Of a stretch of DNA of 7,988 nt, positions 1 through 7,177 are shown in pieces; position 1 is the first letter of the stretch, and each line of letters starts with the position of its first letter. The DNA is taken from NCBI GenBank assembly GCA_025357895.1, contig JANYLL010000375.1, positions 1 to 7,988 on the forward strand, read 5' to 3'. The stretch is from Ignavibacteriota bacterium (GTDB lineage Bacteria > Bacteroidota > Ignavibacteria > Palsa-1295). Made by a program: the position numbers and the translations under genes. Under the pieces are notes generated by a model. It saw only the letters and a program-made list of their open reading frames with translations, did no database searches and was not told the origin of the DNA.

Positions 1-1077
1 ACCCTCACGGTCTTTGATGCTCAGAAGGGTGATGATGCTTTTCGAGAGATTGTTAAAAACCAGATCGGTCCCGATGGATATACAAAACTTCTTTCCGGTG
101 AGTTAGTCTTTGGTGCCGATGAAAAGGTTTTGCAAATTCCGGGGTGGTGGAAAAGTGAGCCCGGGCGTGTGAATCTTCTGAACATTTTCATATCAACAAA
201 ATATATTGATGAACTGCCTCCGATGCCTAATACGATAGTGTTTGCCAACACCTGTTATAGTGGTTATGAAAAGCCGACGAAACATGGGGGCACGCCATAT
301 AAGACAGCGTTTATCAATAAGAATCTTATTAGCTATTATGGCTATGCCTATCAATCGGGCTCTTCCAATTTTGTGGAAAATGGTTTCGCCCAAGCAATGG
401 AGGACAATTTTGTCCGCAGACTTACGATTGATCTTGACAGTACACAAATCGTTCATCTGGACGCGAATGGCAAGGAATCATTTGATCAGAGACTCTATGA
501 TGATACTCATGGACGGTCTGTCTTGTATCTTAAACATTTTGGCGCTGATAATTATAGCTATGCTCAGAAATGTGGAGACTCGTTGGTAGATTCCCGCGAT
601 GGACAAAAGTATGCAACAGTCTGCATCGGCAAGCAAACATGGATGGCGGAGAACTTAAGATATAATGCACCGGGAAGCACACCATACTATTACGGACGGT
701 TATACGACCCGACAACAGTTATGAGTGGAGTTTGTCCGAATGGTTGGCATGCGCCGAGTAATGCTGAATGGCAGCAATTGTTTGATCTATTTGGCGGTAT
801 AGATAAAGCAGGTGGTGCACTGAAGTCAACAAGTGGGGATTGGGATGCTCCGAACCTCGGTGCAACGAACGTCAGCGGATTCAAGGGGCTTCCGGGTGGT
901 TATAAAACCGCCGCAGGACCGTTTGCTTTTCTCTACGCCGAGGGAATATTTTGCTCAACCTCACTCGATGCAAACGGTGCGCCTCTCATGATGTTCTTAG
1001 ATCGCAATTATGTTCAAGCGTTTATTCAAGCAAGGCCGACAGGGGCTCAAGCTTCTTGCCGCTGTCTAAAAGATTAG
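1..1077 (+). CDS. Caspase-like (clan CD) region fused to C-terminal FISUMP domain, 5' partial
   Basis: The frame is open from base 1, so the start lies off the left edge; 358 residues are visible. A TTG at 130 is internal and should not be taken as the start. Residues 191-358 are a FISUMP domain: 'GKQTWMAENLRY' (W214), then 'CPNGWHAPSNAEW', 'GGALKSTSGDW', 'GATNVSGFKGLPGG' and a terminal Cys pair 'SCRC' give the family order. Its function is unknown, but it is common in surface or secreted proteins of Fibrobacter and Bacteroidota. Residues about 75-150 resemble the second half of a caspase-like fold: a hydrophobic strand ending in 'VFANTCYSG' (C85, candidate nucleophile), then 'YYGYAYQSG' and an amphipathic stretch before 'FVRRL', as in clan CD and CHAT-type peptidases. 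The catalytic His-Gly motif normally precedes the Cys and would lie upstream of the window, so activity cannot be judged. No T9SS sorting domain is present at the C-terminus. No signal peptide can be seen because the N-terminus is missing. FISUMP is a firm call; the peptidase-like part is inference. Confidence 0.85.
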   Translation, partial: TLTVFDAQKGDDAFREIVKNQIGPDGYTKLLSGELVFGADEKVLQIPGWWKSEPGRVNLLNIFISTKYIDELPPMPNTIVFANTCYSGYEKPTKHGGTPYKTAFINKNLISYYGYAYQSGSSNFVENGFAQAMEDNFVRRLTIDLDSTQIVHLDANGKESFDQRLYDDTHGRSVLYLKHFGADNYSYAQKCGDSLVDSRDGQKYATVCIGKQTWMAENLRYNAPGSTPYYYGRLYDPTTVMSGVCPNGWHAPSNAEWQQLFDLFGGIDKAGGALKSTSGDWDAPNLGATNVSGFKGLPGGYKTAAGPFAFLYAEGIFCSTSLDANGAPLMMFLDRNYVQAFIQARPTGAQASCRCLKD

Positions 1078-1260
1078 CAAGAACTGAGAATGTAAAATGT
1101 AAAACCATGAAAATACTTAAACTCCTCGCGCTTGCCATTATGATGAACAAAGTAGATTATTTTGTGGGGAAAAGTGCAATGAAATGGCAATTAACCGAGT
1201 TATGTAATACATCAGGGCAGGAGTAATTCTGTTTTGACTATATCACCGAAAAAATACCCT

Positions 1261-1284
1261 GAGTCGCGCCCACGGGAGCGACTC
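1261..1284. promoter_or_regulatory. 7-bp inverted repeat (hairpin) between the FISUMP gene and rpsA
   Basis: GAGTCGC (1261-1267) pairs perfectly with GCGACTC (1278-1284) across a 10-base spacer. On the + strand it is not followed by a T-run, so it is a poor intrinsic terminator for the upstream gene. Read on the - strand, the stem is followed by AGGGTATTTTTTCGG, which looks more terminator-like, although no - strand gene leads into it. It may be a rho-dependent end, a processed 3' end or a structural element; the role is open. Confidence 0.4.
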
Positions 1285-1380
1285 TTGGTGTATTGAGTCC
1301 TAAGCCCTATCCACGCAACCTTCTACGCTAAGCTTTTGTTTGTGACCTCCCAATGAAAAAAGGGAAATTAATTACGCTTT

Positions 1381-1386
1381 TATAAT
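1381..1386 (+). promoter_or_regulatory. Possible -10 box for rpsA
   Basis: TATAAT is a perfect match to the sigma-70 -10 consensus, 67 bases before the rpsA start codon. I find no good -35 hexamer at 16-18 bases upstream; that region is A-rich (AAAAAAGGGAAA). No Bacteroidota-style TAnnTTTG box stands out either. The call rests on one hexamer in AT-rich sequence and is weak. Confidence 0.25.
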
Positions 1387-1396
1387 TCTCATTTTT

Positions 1397-1437
1397 CCGG
1401 CAGAGAAATATAGAAGTTTTTATTCACCATTGCCGGG
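1397..1437 (+). promoter_or_regulatory. Inverted repeat in the rpsA leader
   Basis: CCGGCA (1397-1402) pairs with TGCCGG (1431-1436), and G.U pairs can extend the stem by one on each side, enclosing an AT-rich loop of about 26-28 bases. The 3' arm ends 17 bases before the rpsA ATG, so the structure would border the ribosome-loading region. In E. coli, S1 represses its own mRNA through a structured leader without a strong Shine-Dalgarno sequence. A similar role here is inference from position only. Confidence 0.3.
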
Positions 1438-1453
1438 TTATTTAATAATCTAA

Positions 1454-3502
1454 ATGTCAGAAACCGAAACGTTATCGCCTGCAACAGCGGATGTTGCAAC
1501 CGGGGAAACCCAACCTACCGCATCTTCAGCCCCTGCCACACAGAAAAAACAGATACAAGTTCCTAAAGCCGCCCCTACTGCATCTACCGGCTCTACAAGA
1601 GATCATAATTTAACCATCATTGATCCGAAGATCAAACTCGGAGGAGGATATTCCGATGCTGAAAAAGATGAGTTGACCAAACTCTACGACCAGACATTCA
1701 GCGCACTTAAGCCCGATCAGGTATTGATGGGCAGAGTCGTTGCTATTACCGGATCGGAAATTGCCGTTGATATCGGATTCAAATCCGAAGGCATGATTCC
1801 GCGTTCGGAATTCGGCAATATGCCGAACCTTGCAGTCGGCGATGAAGTAGAAGTATTACTTGAAGCGATCGAAGATAAAGAAGGTCGCTTACAACTATCC
1901 CGCAAGCGCGCAGATTTCATCCGCGTATGGGAAAAAATTAATGAAGCTGCCAAGACCGGCGAAGTTATGAGCGTCAAATGCGTTCGCCGCATTAAAGGCG
2001 GACTCGTTGTCGATCTCATGGGAATCGAAGCATTCATGCCTGGTTCGCAGATCGATACGAAACCTGTTCGTGATTTCGATATCTATCTTAATCAGACGAT
2101 GGATGTCCGCGTCGTGAAGATCAATGGACCAAGCGAGAACGTCGTTGTTAGCCATAAGATCTTAATGGAAGAGAATATGAACGATCAGCGTTCGGTCATT
2201 ACCGAAAAGCTTGAGCGTGGTCAGGTTCTCGAAGGCACAGTTAAAGCGATCGCAGATTTCGGCGCATTCGTTGATCTCGGCGGCGTTGATGGACTTGTGC
2301 ATATCACCGATCTATCATGGGGTCGCGTATCGCATCCATCAGAAGTTGTCAAACTCGATCAGGTTGTTACTATCGTCGTACTTGATTACGATGAGAACAA
2401 GAAACGCATTTCACTTGGTATGAAGCAGCTTATGCCTCATCCATGGGTTGAGATCGAGCAGAGATATTCTGTCGGTCAGCGCGTTAAAGGCAAGGTCGTT
2501 TCGATGACAGATTACGGCGCATTCATTGAACTTGAAAAAGGCATTGAAGGCTTAGTACATGTCAGTGAAATGAGCTGGACTCAGCATGTGAAACATCCTT
2601 CAAATCTTTTGACTATGGGTCAGGAAGTTGAAGCGATTATTTTGAATATCGATCAGGATTCCAAAAAGATCTCGCTCGGTATCAAGCAATTGGAGCCTGA
2701 TCCCTGGACATTATTCCTTGAGAAATATCCGATCGGCTCTGTACATAAAGGTATCGTCCGCAACCTCACAACGTTCGGCGCATTCGTCGAACTTGAATCC
2801 GGTGTTGACGGCCTCGTTCACATCTCAGATCTTTCTTGGACCAAGAAGGTTCGTCACCCGGGTGAAATCTTCAAGAAGGGTCAGGAACTTGATGTGATGA
2901 TTCTCGGAATCGATGCGGAAAATCGCCGCATTGCTCTCGGGCATAAACAGGTTCTTGAAAATCCATGGGATACTCTCGGAGAAGCATTCTCAGAAGGTAC
3001 GGATACAACCGGTAAAGTTGTACGTATCATCGAGAAGGGCGTCATCGTTGAACTTCCAGGCGGAATTGATGGATTTGTGCCGGGATCGCAGCTTGCATTC
3101 CATGCAATCAAGAATGTCGGAGATGTTTTCAAGATCGATGAGACGCTGAATTTACGCGTTATAGAATTCGATTCTGAAAATAAGAAGATCGTTCTTTCTG
3201 CAACGGAATGGCTGAAGGCGCAGGATAAAGCAATCGTTGATGAATACAACGAGAAACATCCTGTTCCGAAAGAAACTCTTGAAGATACTCATAAACGCGC
3301 ACCGCGTAAGAACTCGAAGAAGATCACAACTGATTCAGCCGAAACACCTGTTGACTCAGCACCTGCAATTGGAAGTTACGATCTTCCGGAAGAAATGCTC
3401 GTACCGGAAAAGGGAAGTGAAATTCCTGCAATGCCGGCAATCGAGGACTCTCCGGCAGCAGAGGAAGCTCCGGCACCACCTGAGGCTCACACAGCAGAGT
3501 AA
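1454..3502 (+). CDS. rpsA: 30S ribosomal protein S1
   Basis: S1 is an RNA-binding protein of the 30S subunit that unfolds and delivers mRNA for translation initiation. The 682-residue product has six S1 (OB-fold) domains at about residues 88-153, 168-239, 255-326, 340-413, 427-500 and 514-587. Domains 3-5 are the most canonical, with the recurring 'FGAFV(D/E)L..GVDGLVHI(T/S)DLSW' pattern (domain 4 as 'YGAFIELEKGIEGLVHVSEMSW') and closing 'LG(M/I)KQL'. Domains 1, 2 and 6 are divergent, as expected for the ribosome-docking and C-terminal repeats. Domain order and linkers such as 'HPW' and 'DPWT' match Bacteroidota S1 proteins as I recall them. An 87-residue N-terminal extension (Ala/Thr/Pro-rich to about residue 45) and a C-terminal tail (588-682) flank the core; the tail has a basic patch 'KRAPRKNSKK' followed by acidic Pro/Ala/Glu-rich sequence. 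The ATG at 1454 has no Shine-Dalgarno sequence and follows an A/T-rich leader. No cmk or ihfB neighbour is present; the gene appears monocistronic, ending at the terminator at 3524. Confidence 0.95.
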   Translation: MSETETLSPATADVATGETQPTASSAPATQKKQIQVPKAAPTASTGSTRDHNLTIIDPKIKLGGGYSDAEKDELTKLYDQTFSALKPDQVLMGRVVAITGSEIAVDIGFKSEGMIPRSEFGNMPNLAVGDEVEVLLEAIEDKEGRLQLSRKRADFIRVWEKINEAAKTGEVMSVKCVRRIKGGLVVDLMGIEAFMPGSQIDTKPVRDFDIYLNQTMDVRVVKINGPSENVVVSHKILMEENMNDQRSVITEKLERGQVLEGTVKAIADFGAFVDLGGVDGLVHITDLSWGRVSHPSEVVKLDQVVTIVVLDYDENKKRISLGMKQLMPHPWVEIEQRYSVGQRVKGKVVSMTDYGAFIELEKGIEGLVHVSEMSWTQHVKHPSNLLTMGQEVEAIILNIDQDSKKISLGIKQLEPDPWTLFLEKYPIGSVHKGIVRNLTTFGAFVELESGVDGLVHISDLSWTKKVRHPGEIFKKGQELDVMILGIDAENRRIALGHKQVLENPWDTLGEAFSEGTDTTGKVVRIIEKGVIVELPGGIDGFVPGSQLAFHAIKNVGDVFKIDETLNLRVIEFDSENKKIVLSATEWLKAQDKAIVDEYNEKHPVPKETLEDTHKRAPRKNSKKITTDSAETPVDSAPAIGSYDLPEEMLVPEKGSEIPAMPAIEDSPAAEEAPAPPEAHTAE

Positions 3503-3523
3503 AAACAGAATAAATCATTCTAT

Positions 3524-3558
3524 AAAAAGGCGGAGCATTTGCTTCGCCTTTTTTTTCT
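3524..3558 (+). terminator. Rho-independent terminator of rpsA
   Basis: AAAAAGGCGGAGC (3524-3536) pairs with GCTTCGCCTTTTT (3541-3553) over 13 bp with one G.U pair and an ATTT loop. An uninterrupted run of eight T covers 3549-3556. It lies 21 bases after the rpsA stop codon and separates rpsA from the next gene. The A-run on the 5' side could also let it act on the - strand, but no gene converges there. Confidence 0.93.
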
Positions 3559-3584
3559 TGTCTGAGCACCGAACTTCGGCAATA

Positions 3585-3617
3585 TTGGTTTCTTTGACTT
3601 CGGAATTCTTAAATATG
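3585..3617 (+). promoter_or_regulatory. Possible promoter of the PNGase F-like gene
   Basis: TAAATATG (3610-3617) differs by one base from the Bacteroidota -7 box TAnnTTTG, with TTG triplets upstream at 3585 and 3594 (the latter within TTGACT) as candidate -33 elements. Spacing is about 22 bases from the first triplet. The predicted start would fall about 30 bases before the ATG at 3652. The terminator just upstream makes an independent promoter in this gap necessary, but the exact boxes are uncertain. Confidence 0.3.
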
Positions 3618-3651
3618 TTGTCTCTTAATAATATATTCAGCCCTATTGTTT

Positions 3652-6600
3652 ATGAATAGACTAAATCTTTTTATTCTCACCGGAATCTGTATTGTTCTTT
3701 CAGTCACTGCTCTTCATGCTCAATCACTACGTGACACTCTGCAAACATTTACCTACGGATCGCCTTCTCAGGCAAAATTCTTATTCCCTACGGCAGATAA
3801 AAAATTCGAGAAGATCAGGATGCATTATAAACTCCGCTGTCCACCCGGTGTGCAATGCGGCGAATGGGATTATCTGATGTATGTCAATCTCTATGATCAT
3901 ACAGGAAGAATGGATTCCGTGATAGATACGATCTATTCTTATAAAGTCAATGGACTCATTCCGCCAACAGTATCATTTAATTGGAATCCGACATATTCAT
4001 ATTTTCCGAAGTTTTCTTATACTGTATCACGGTTAACAACAACATCGCTTGATATTGCAACTATTGGAACAGGCTCTGATTCAACCGCTCACCCTTTTCA
4101 GACTCCATCGGAAGTTTCACGGTCTCAGTATGTTTGGAAAAAATCTGAACTCCTTGCTGCAGGTTTAAAAAAAGGAGATATTACCGGAATCCGATTCAAA
4201 AATATTTTCCCGGGGGCAATGATGAAAAATCTCATGGTACGCATGAAGCTTTCGACAAAAGATTCGATCATCCCTTCATCATACGAAACAAGCGGCTTTC
4301 TTACAGTTTATTCTAAGGACGCTCAATTTCCGATTGGTTGGAATAAACTGGATTTCCCTACATCATTTGCTTGGGATGGGACATCGAATATTGTTGTCGA
4401 TATTAGTCTTGATAATAAGACCTTAGGGATAGACGGGGCTTTTGTATATGATGATGTCACTCCCTTTTCTTCCGGCATCTTTAGTACAAGAAGAGAATTG
4501 TCAATGCATTTTGAAAACAATGATATTATTGATGTTCCACCCGGAGCGCTTTCAGGGTGCGACAGTGCGATCACGATAGCATTCTGGCAATATGGGAACC
4601 CAAAATATCAGCCGCAGAATCAATCGTCATTTGAAGCGATCAATAGCCTAGGTCAGCGTGTGCTTAATGCTCATGTTCCATGGTCGGACGGAACAGTCTA
4701 TTGGGATGCCGGCTCACTCTTCGGAGGTTTTGACCGAATTCAAAAAGCAGCAGATTCGATTGATTATAAAGGGAAATGGACCTATTGGTCATTCGTCAAG
4801 AATGTGAAGACGGGCACTATGCTGATTTATAAAGATGGAATTCTATTCCAATCCGGTACAGCTAAGAAAAAACCAATGGGTAATATTGCTCACTTTAATT
4901 TAGGAGCAGGTAGTAATGGTGATAATAATTTCGACGGTAATATTGACGAATTTACCATTTGGAATACCGATCTACCAGCATCAGCAATACAAAAAATGAT
5001 GGGAAGTGATGCTCCAGCTGATTTGATATACAAAAAGAATTTGCGCCTTTACTATACAATGTCAGGTAATAATATATCTGTTACACCTGATGCAAGTGGT
5101 AACGGCTTTGATGGCAAAATGACAGGGATTCCAATGCAGCAGCGTGTAGAAGGAAAAGATCTCTATCAAGGCTTTATATCTACACGCCAACGGCCATTGG
5201 TAATTTTCGAGGAAGGTATTTATACTTCGAAATATGATACCACTGTTGTTGCCGATTCTCTCAAAAATGATGTCATGCAGATCATTCGATATGCAACAAG
5301 CGCGAATGGTCCAAAACTTATCGATACGATCTATGTTTGGCCGAAGCAAGTAAAATATCATTTCTCAAATACTGGCGCGATTCTAGATTCCACTGTTATT
5401 CCTGCAGATACGATTATGACACTTGTGAAGACGCCATACTTCCGCAATTTCGAAGTCATCAATCGTTATGAGATCGCACGATACATTACTGAATATGGAA
5501 ATCCTACTTCTCCGACAAATACACTTGCTGCAGGAGGAGAATTTACGTGGGATTACGATGTCAGCGATTACCGAACGCTGCTGCATGACTCCGTCGAGAT
5601 CAATGCATACAATCAGCAAGAGCTTGTTGATGTATCATTCGAGTTTATCAAAGGCATTCCGCCACGTGATCCGATATCGGTTACGAATTTATGGAACGGA
5701 GATTTTTGGTATGGCACAAAAACTCCGATCGAAACATGGCTTCATCCTCTTCGAATAAAAATTCCGAATGATGCATTGAATACGCGTATCAAGGTTCGTC
5801 CTACCGGTCATGGCGGCGGCGATCAGGAGAATTGCTCGGAGTTCTGCCCGAAAGATCATTGGGTTTTAGTTAATAATACTGAACAGTGGCGGCAGAATGT
5901 CTGGCGTCAGGATTGTGGATTGAATCCGCTTTATCCTCAGGGCGGAACGTGGGTTTATAGCCGCACGAATTGGTGCCCGGGTTCCGATGTCCATACGTAT
6001 GATTTCGAACTCACTCCGTTCGTAAAACCCGGAGATTCTGCAACGCTCGATTATAAAATCACACCGTATACAAGTAATGGCGGAGGCAATACTCCGAATT
6101 GGGTGATCGAAACGCAGCTTATCAGTTACGGCAAACCGAATTTCTCACAAAATGCTGCGATCACGGAAATAAAATCACCGAGTTCGACAAATGCGTATGC
6201 TCGTCATAATCCCATCTGTGGAAATCCGGTAATTTCAATTCAAAATAGAGGCTCGAAGCCGCTTACGAGTCTTGATATTACGTACGGAATTGTCGGAGCA
6301 CCAATGAGTACTTATCATTGGACCGGCACACTTAATTTCCTTGATACGATGGATGTTGAACTTGGCAAATTCTCATGGGCATCAGATAGCAAACGCTTCA
6401 GAGCAAGTGTCAGTAATCCAAATGGCGGATCGGATGAATATTCCGGAGATGATATACTCGAATCCAATTTTACTCCCCCACCTGTTTATCCGTCGAGCCT
6501 TGTTTTCGAATACAAAACGAACGCTTCTCCGGAGGAAGATTCATATATCATCACTGATATAAACGGAAAAATTGTCTGGCAGAGAGATAATACTCTTGCT

Positions 6601-7104
6601 GCAAATACTTTTTACCGTGATACACTGACTCTTGCTGATGGATGTTATACCTTCATCATGACTGATGCAGGGAATGCCGGAGCCGGCGACGGACTTTCTT
6701 GGTGGGCAAATCCGAATCAAGGCAGCGGCTTGATGAGGATAAAAAAAGCAACCGGCAACTCAGTGCTGAAATCTTTTGCCAACGATTTCGGTGCGGAGAT
6801 CTATCACCAATTCGGAATTGGTACATTTGCAGGTGTTCCTATCACCAGTGGCGGAGAAACAAAACTGGATGTCTATCCGAATCCGGCACCGAAGAAATTT
6901 ACAATAAGTCTTGGCGAGCCATATATTCAGGATGCCGTGATAACCATTCTTGATATGTTAGGAAATGAAGTCTACCATGCATATCGCAAGCAGGTTATGA
7001 CGGATAATATTGCAGTCGATCTTACGGGTTATTCCGAAGGGACCTATATCGTACGCGTAGCGTCGGAATCAGGAGTGATGAGCAAGAAAGTAGTAATAAA
7101 CTAA
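3652..7104 (+). CDS. Secreted PNGase F-family protein with LamG insertion and T9SS type A sorting domain
   Basis: PNGase F enzymes cleave the bond between Asn and the first GlcNAc of N-glycans. I start at ATG 3652 rather than TTG 3646, because residues 1-23 then form a signal peptide: a hydrophobic core ending 'TALHA', followed by Q. Domains: first half of the PNGase F N-domain (about 25-90; C63, C69 and 'GEWD', D73 matching Asp60); a Bacteroidota beta-sandwich unit (about 124-279, 'ITGIRFKNI', 'FAWDGTSNIVVDIS'); a LamG/concanavalin-like domain (about 284-495, 'IDEFTIWN', 'DASGNGFDG'); linker; second half of the N-domain (about 604-668, 'YEIARYITEYG'); PNGase F C-domain (about 690-830) with 'TGHG', 'CSEFC' (E730 matching Glu206), C755 and 'RTNWCPG' (R771, W774, C775); a CARDB-like region (about 835-935); a region with 'DGCYTFIMTDAG' and 'GDGLSWW'; and a sorting domain (about 1072-1150, 'VYPNPAPKKF' to 'KKVVIN'). 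It should be exported by Sec, then released or anchored by T9SS. The Glu118 position reads Gln655, so activity is uncertain. Confidence 0.88.
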   Translation: MNRLNLFILTGICIVLSVTALHAQSLRDTLQTFTYGSPSQAKFLFPTADKKFEKIRMHYKLRCPPGVQCGEWDYLMYVNLYDHTGRMDSVIDTIYSYKVNGLIPPTVSFNWNPTYSYFPKFSYTVSRLTTTSLDIATIGTGSDSTAHPFQTPSEVSRSQYVWKKSELLAAGLKKGDITGIRFKNIFPGAMMKNLMVRMKLSTKDSIIPSSYETSGFLTVYSKDAQFPIGWNKLDFPTSFAWDGTSNIVVDISLDNKTLGIDGAFVYDDVTPFSSGIFSTRRELSMHFENNDIIDVPPGALSGCDSAITIAFWQYGNPKYQPQNQSSFEAINSLGQRVLNAHVPWSDGTVYWDAGSLFGGFDRIQKAADSIDYKGKWTYWSFVKNVKTGTMLIYKDGILFQSGTAKKKPMGNIAHFNLGAGSNGDNNFDGNIDEFTIWNTDLPASAIQKMMGSDAPADLIYKKNLRLYYTMSGNNISVTPDASGNGFDGKMTGIPMQQRVEGKDLYQGFISTRQRPLVIFEEGIYTSKYDTTVVADSLKNDVMQIIRYATSANGPKLIDTIYVWPKQVKYHFSNTGAILDSTVIPADTIMTLVKTPYFRNFEVINRYEIARYITEYGNPTSPTNTLAAGGEFTWDYDVSDYRTLLHDSVEINAYNQQELVDVSFEFIKGIPPRDPISVTNLWNGDFWYGTKTPIETWLHPLRIKIPNDALNTRIKVRPTGHGGGDQENCSEFCPKDHWVLVNNTEQWRQNVWRQDCGLNPLYPQGGTWVYSRTNWCPGSDVHTYDFELTPFVKPGDSATLDYKITPYTSNGGGNTPNWVIETQLISYGKPNFSQNAAITEIKSPSSTNAYARHNPICGNPVISIQNRGSKPLTSLDITYGIVGAPMSTYHWTGTLNFLDTMDVELGKFSWASDSKRFRASVSNPNGGSDEYSGDDILESNFTPPPVYPSSLVFEYKTNASPEEDSYIITDINGKIVWQRDNTLAANTFYRDTLTLADGCYTFIMTDAGNAGAGDGLSWWANPNQGSGLMRIKKATGNSVLKSFANDFGAEIYHQFGIGTFAGVPITSGGETKLDVYPNPAPKKFTISLGEPYIQDAVITILDMLGNEVYHAYRKQVMTDNIAVDLTGYSEGTYIVRVASESGVMSKKVVIN

Positions 7105-7169
7105 GTCAAAAATAAAAAGTCAAAAGTCAAAATGGTAAATTTTGACTTTTGACTTTGAAATTTTGACTT
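7103..7169. terminator. Shared bidirectional terminator between convergent genes
   Basis: AAAGTCAAAAGTCAAAAT (7116-7133) pairs perfectly with ATTTTGACTTTTGACTTT (7139-7156), an 18-bp stem with a 5-base loop. An outer 9-bp pair, AAGTCAAAA (7103-7111) with TTTTGACTT (7161-7169), encloses it across a small internal loop. The outer arm begins within the stop codon of the + strand gene. GTCAAAA occurs three times (7105, 7119, 7126) and TTTTGAC three times (7140, 7147, 7161). For the - strand gene the inner stem is followed by a T-rich run (TTATTTTTGAC), a good terminator shape; for the + strand gene the run is less pure. Confidence 0.75.
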
Positions 7170-7177
7170 CCAAAGGC

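Larger units (their letters stand above)
1078..1453. other. Intergenic region upstream of rpsA
   Basis: This 376-base stretch holds no convincing gene. The only start-to-stop frame of note is 1107-1226 (+), 39 residues beginning 'MKILKLLALAIMM', which resembles the start of a signal peptide but then runs into unremarkable sequence; it may be a gene remnant or chance. A GC-rich 7-bp inverted repeat lies at 1261-1284, a TATAAT box at 1381-1386 and a second inverted repeat at 1397-1436, all ahead of rpsA. I see no tRNA, no insertion-sequence ends and no clear intrinsic terminator for the gene ending at 1077. Confidence 0.6.

Noticed and set aside
130..132. TTG as the start of the FISUMP protein
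   Set aside because: The same frame is open to base 1 with protein-like sequence, so the gene starts outside the window.
951..1226. 91-residue + strand frame overlapping the end of the FISUMP gene
   Set aside because: Its first part overlaps a firm coding region in another frame and has no protein-like pattern; only the 39-residue end from 1107 is worth noting.
1717..2037. Antisense frame inside rpsA
   Set aside because: The opposite strand encodes S1 domains 1 and 2 with clear motifs; the antisense frame is a by-product of its codon use.
2216..2953. Near-repeated sequence blocks within rpsA
   Set aside because: These are the homologous S1 domains 3-5, not DNA repeats or a mobile element.
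3646..3651. TTG start six bases upstream of the PNGase F-like gene's ATG
   Set aside because: The ATG at 3652 gives a standard signal peptide start (MNR, then the hydrophobic core), and neither codon has a Shine-Dalgarno sequence to favour TTG.
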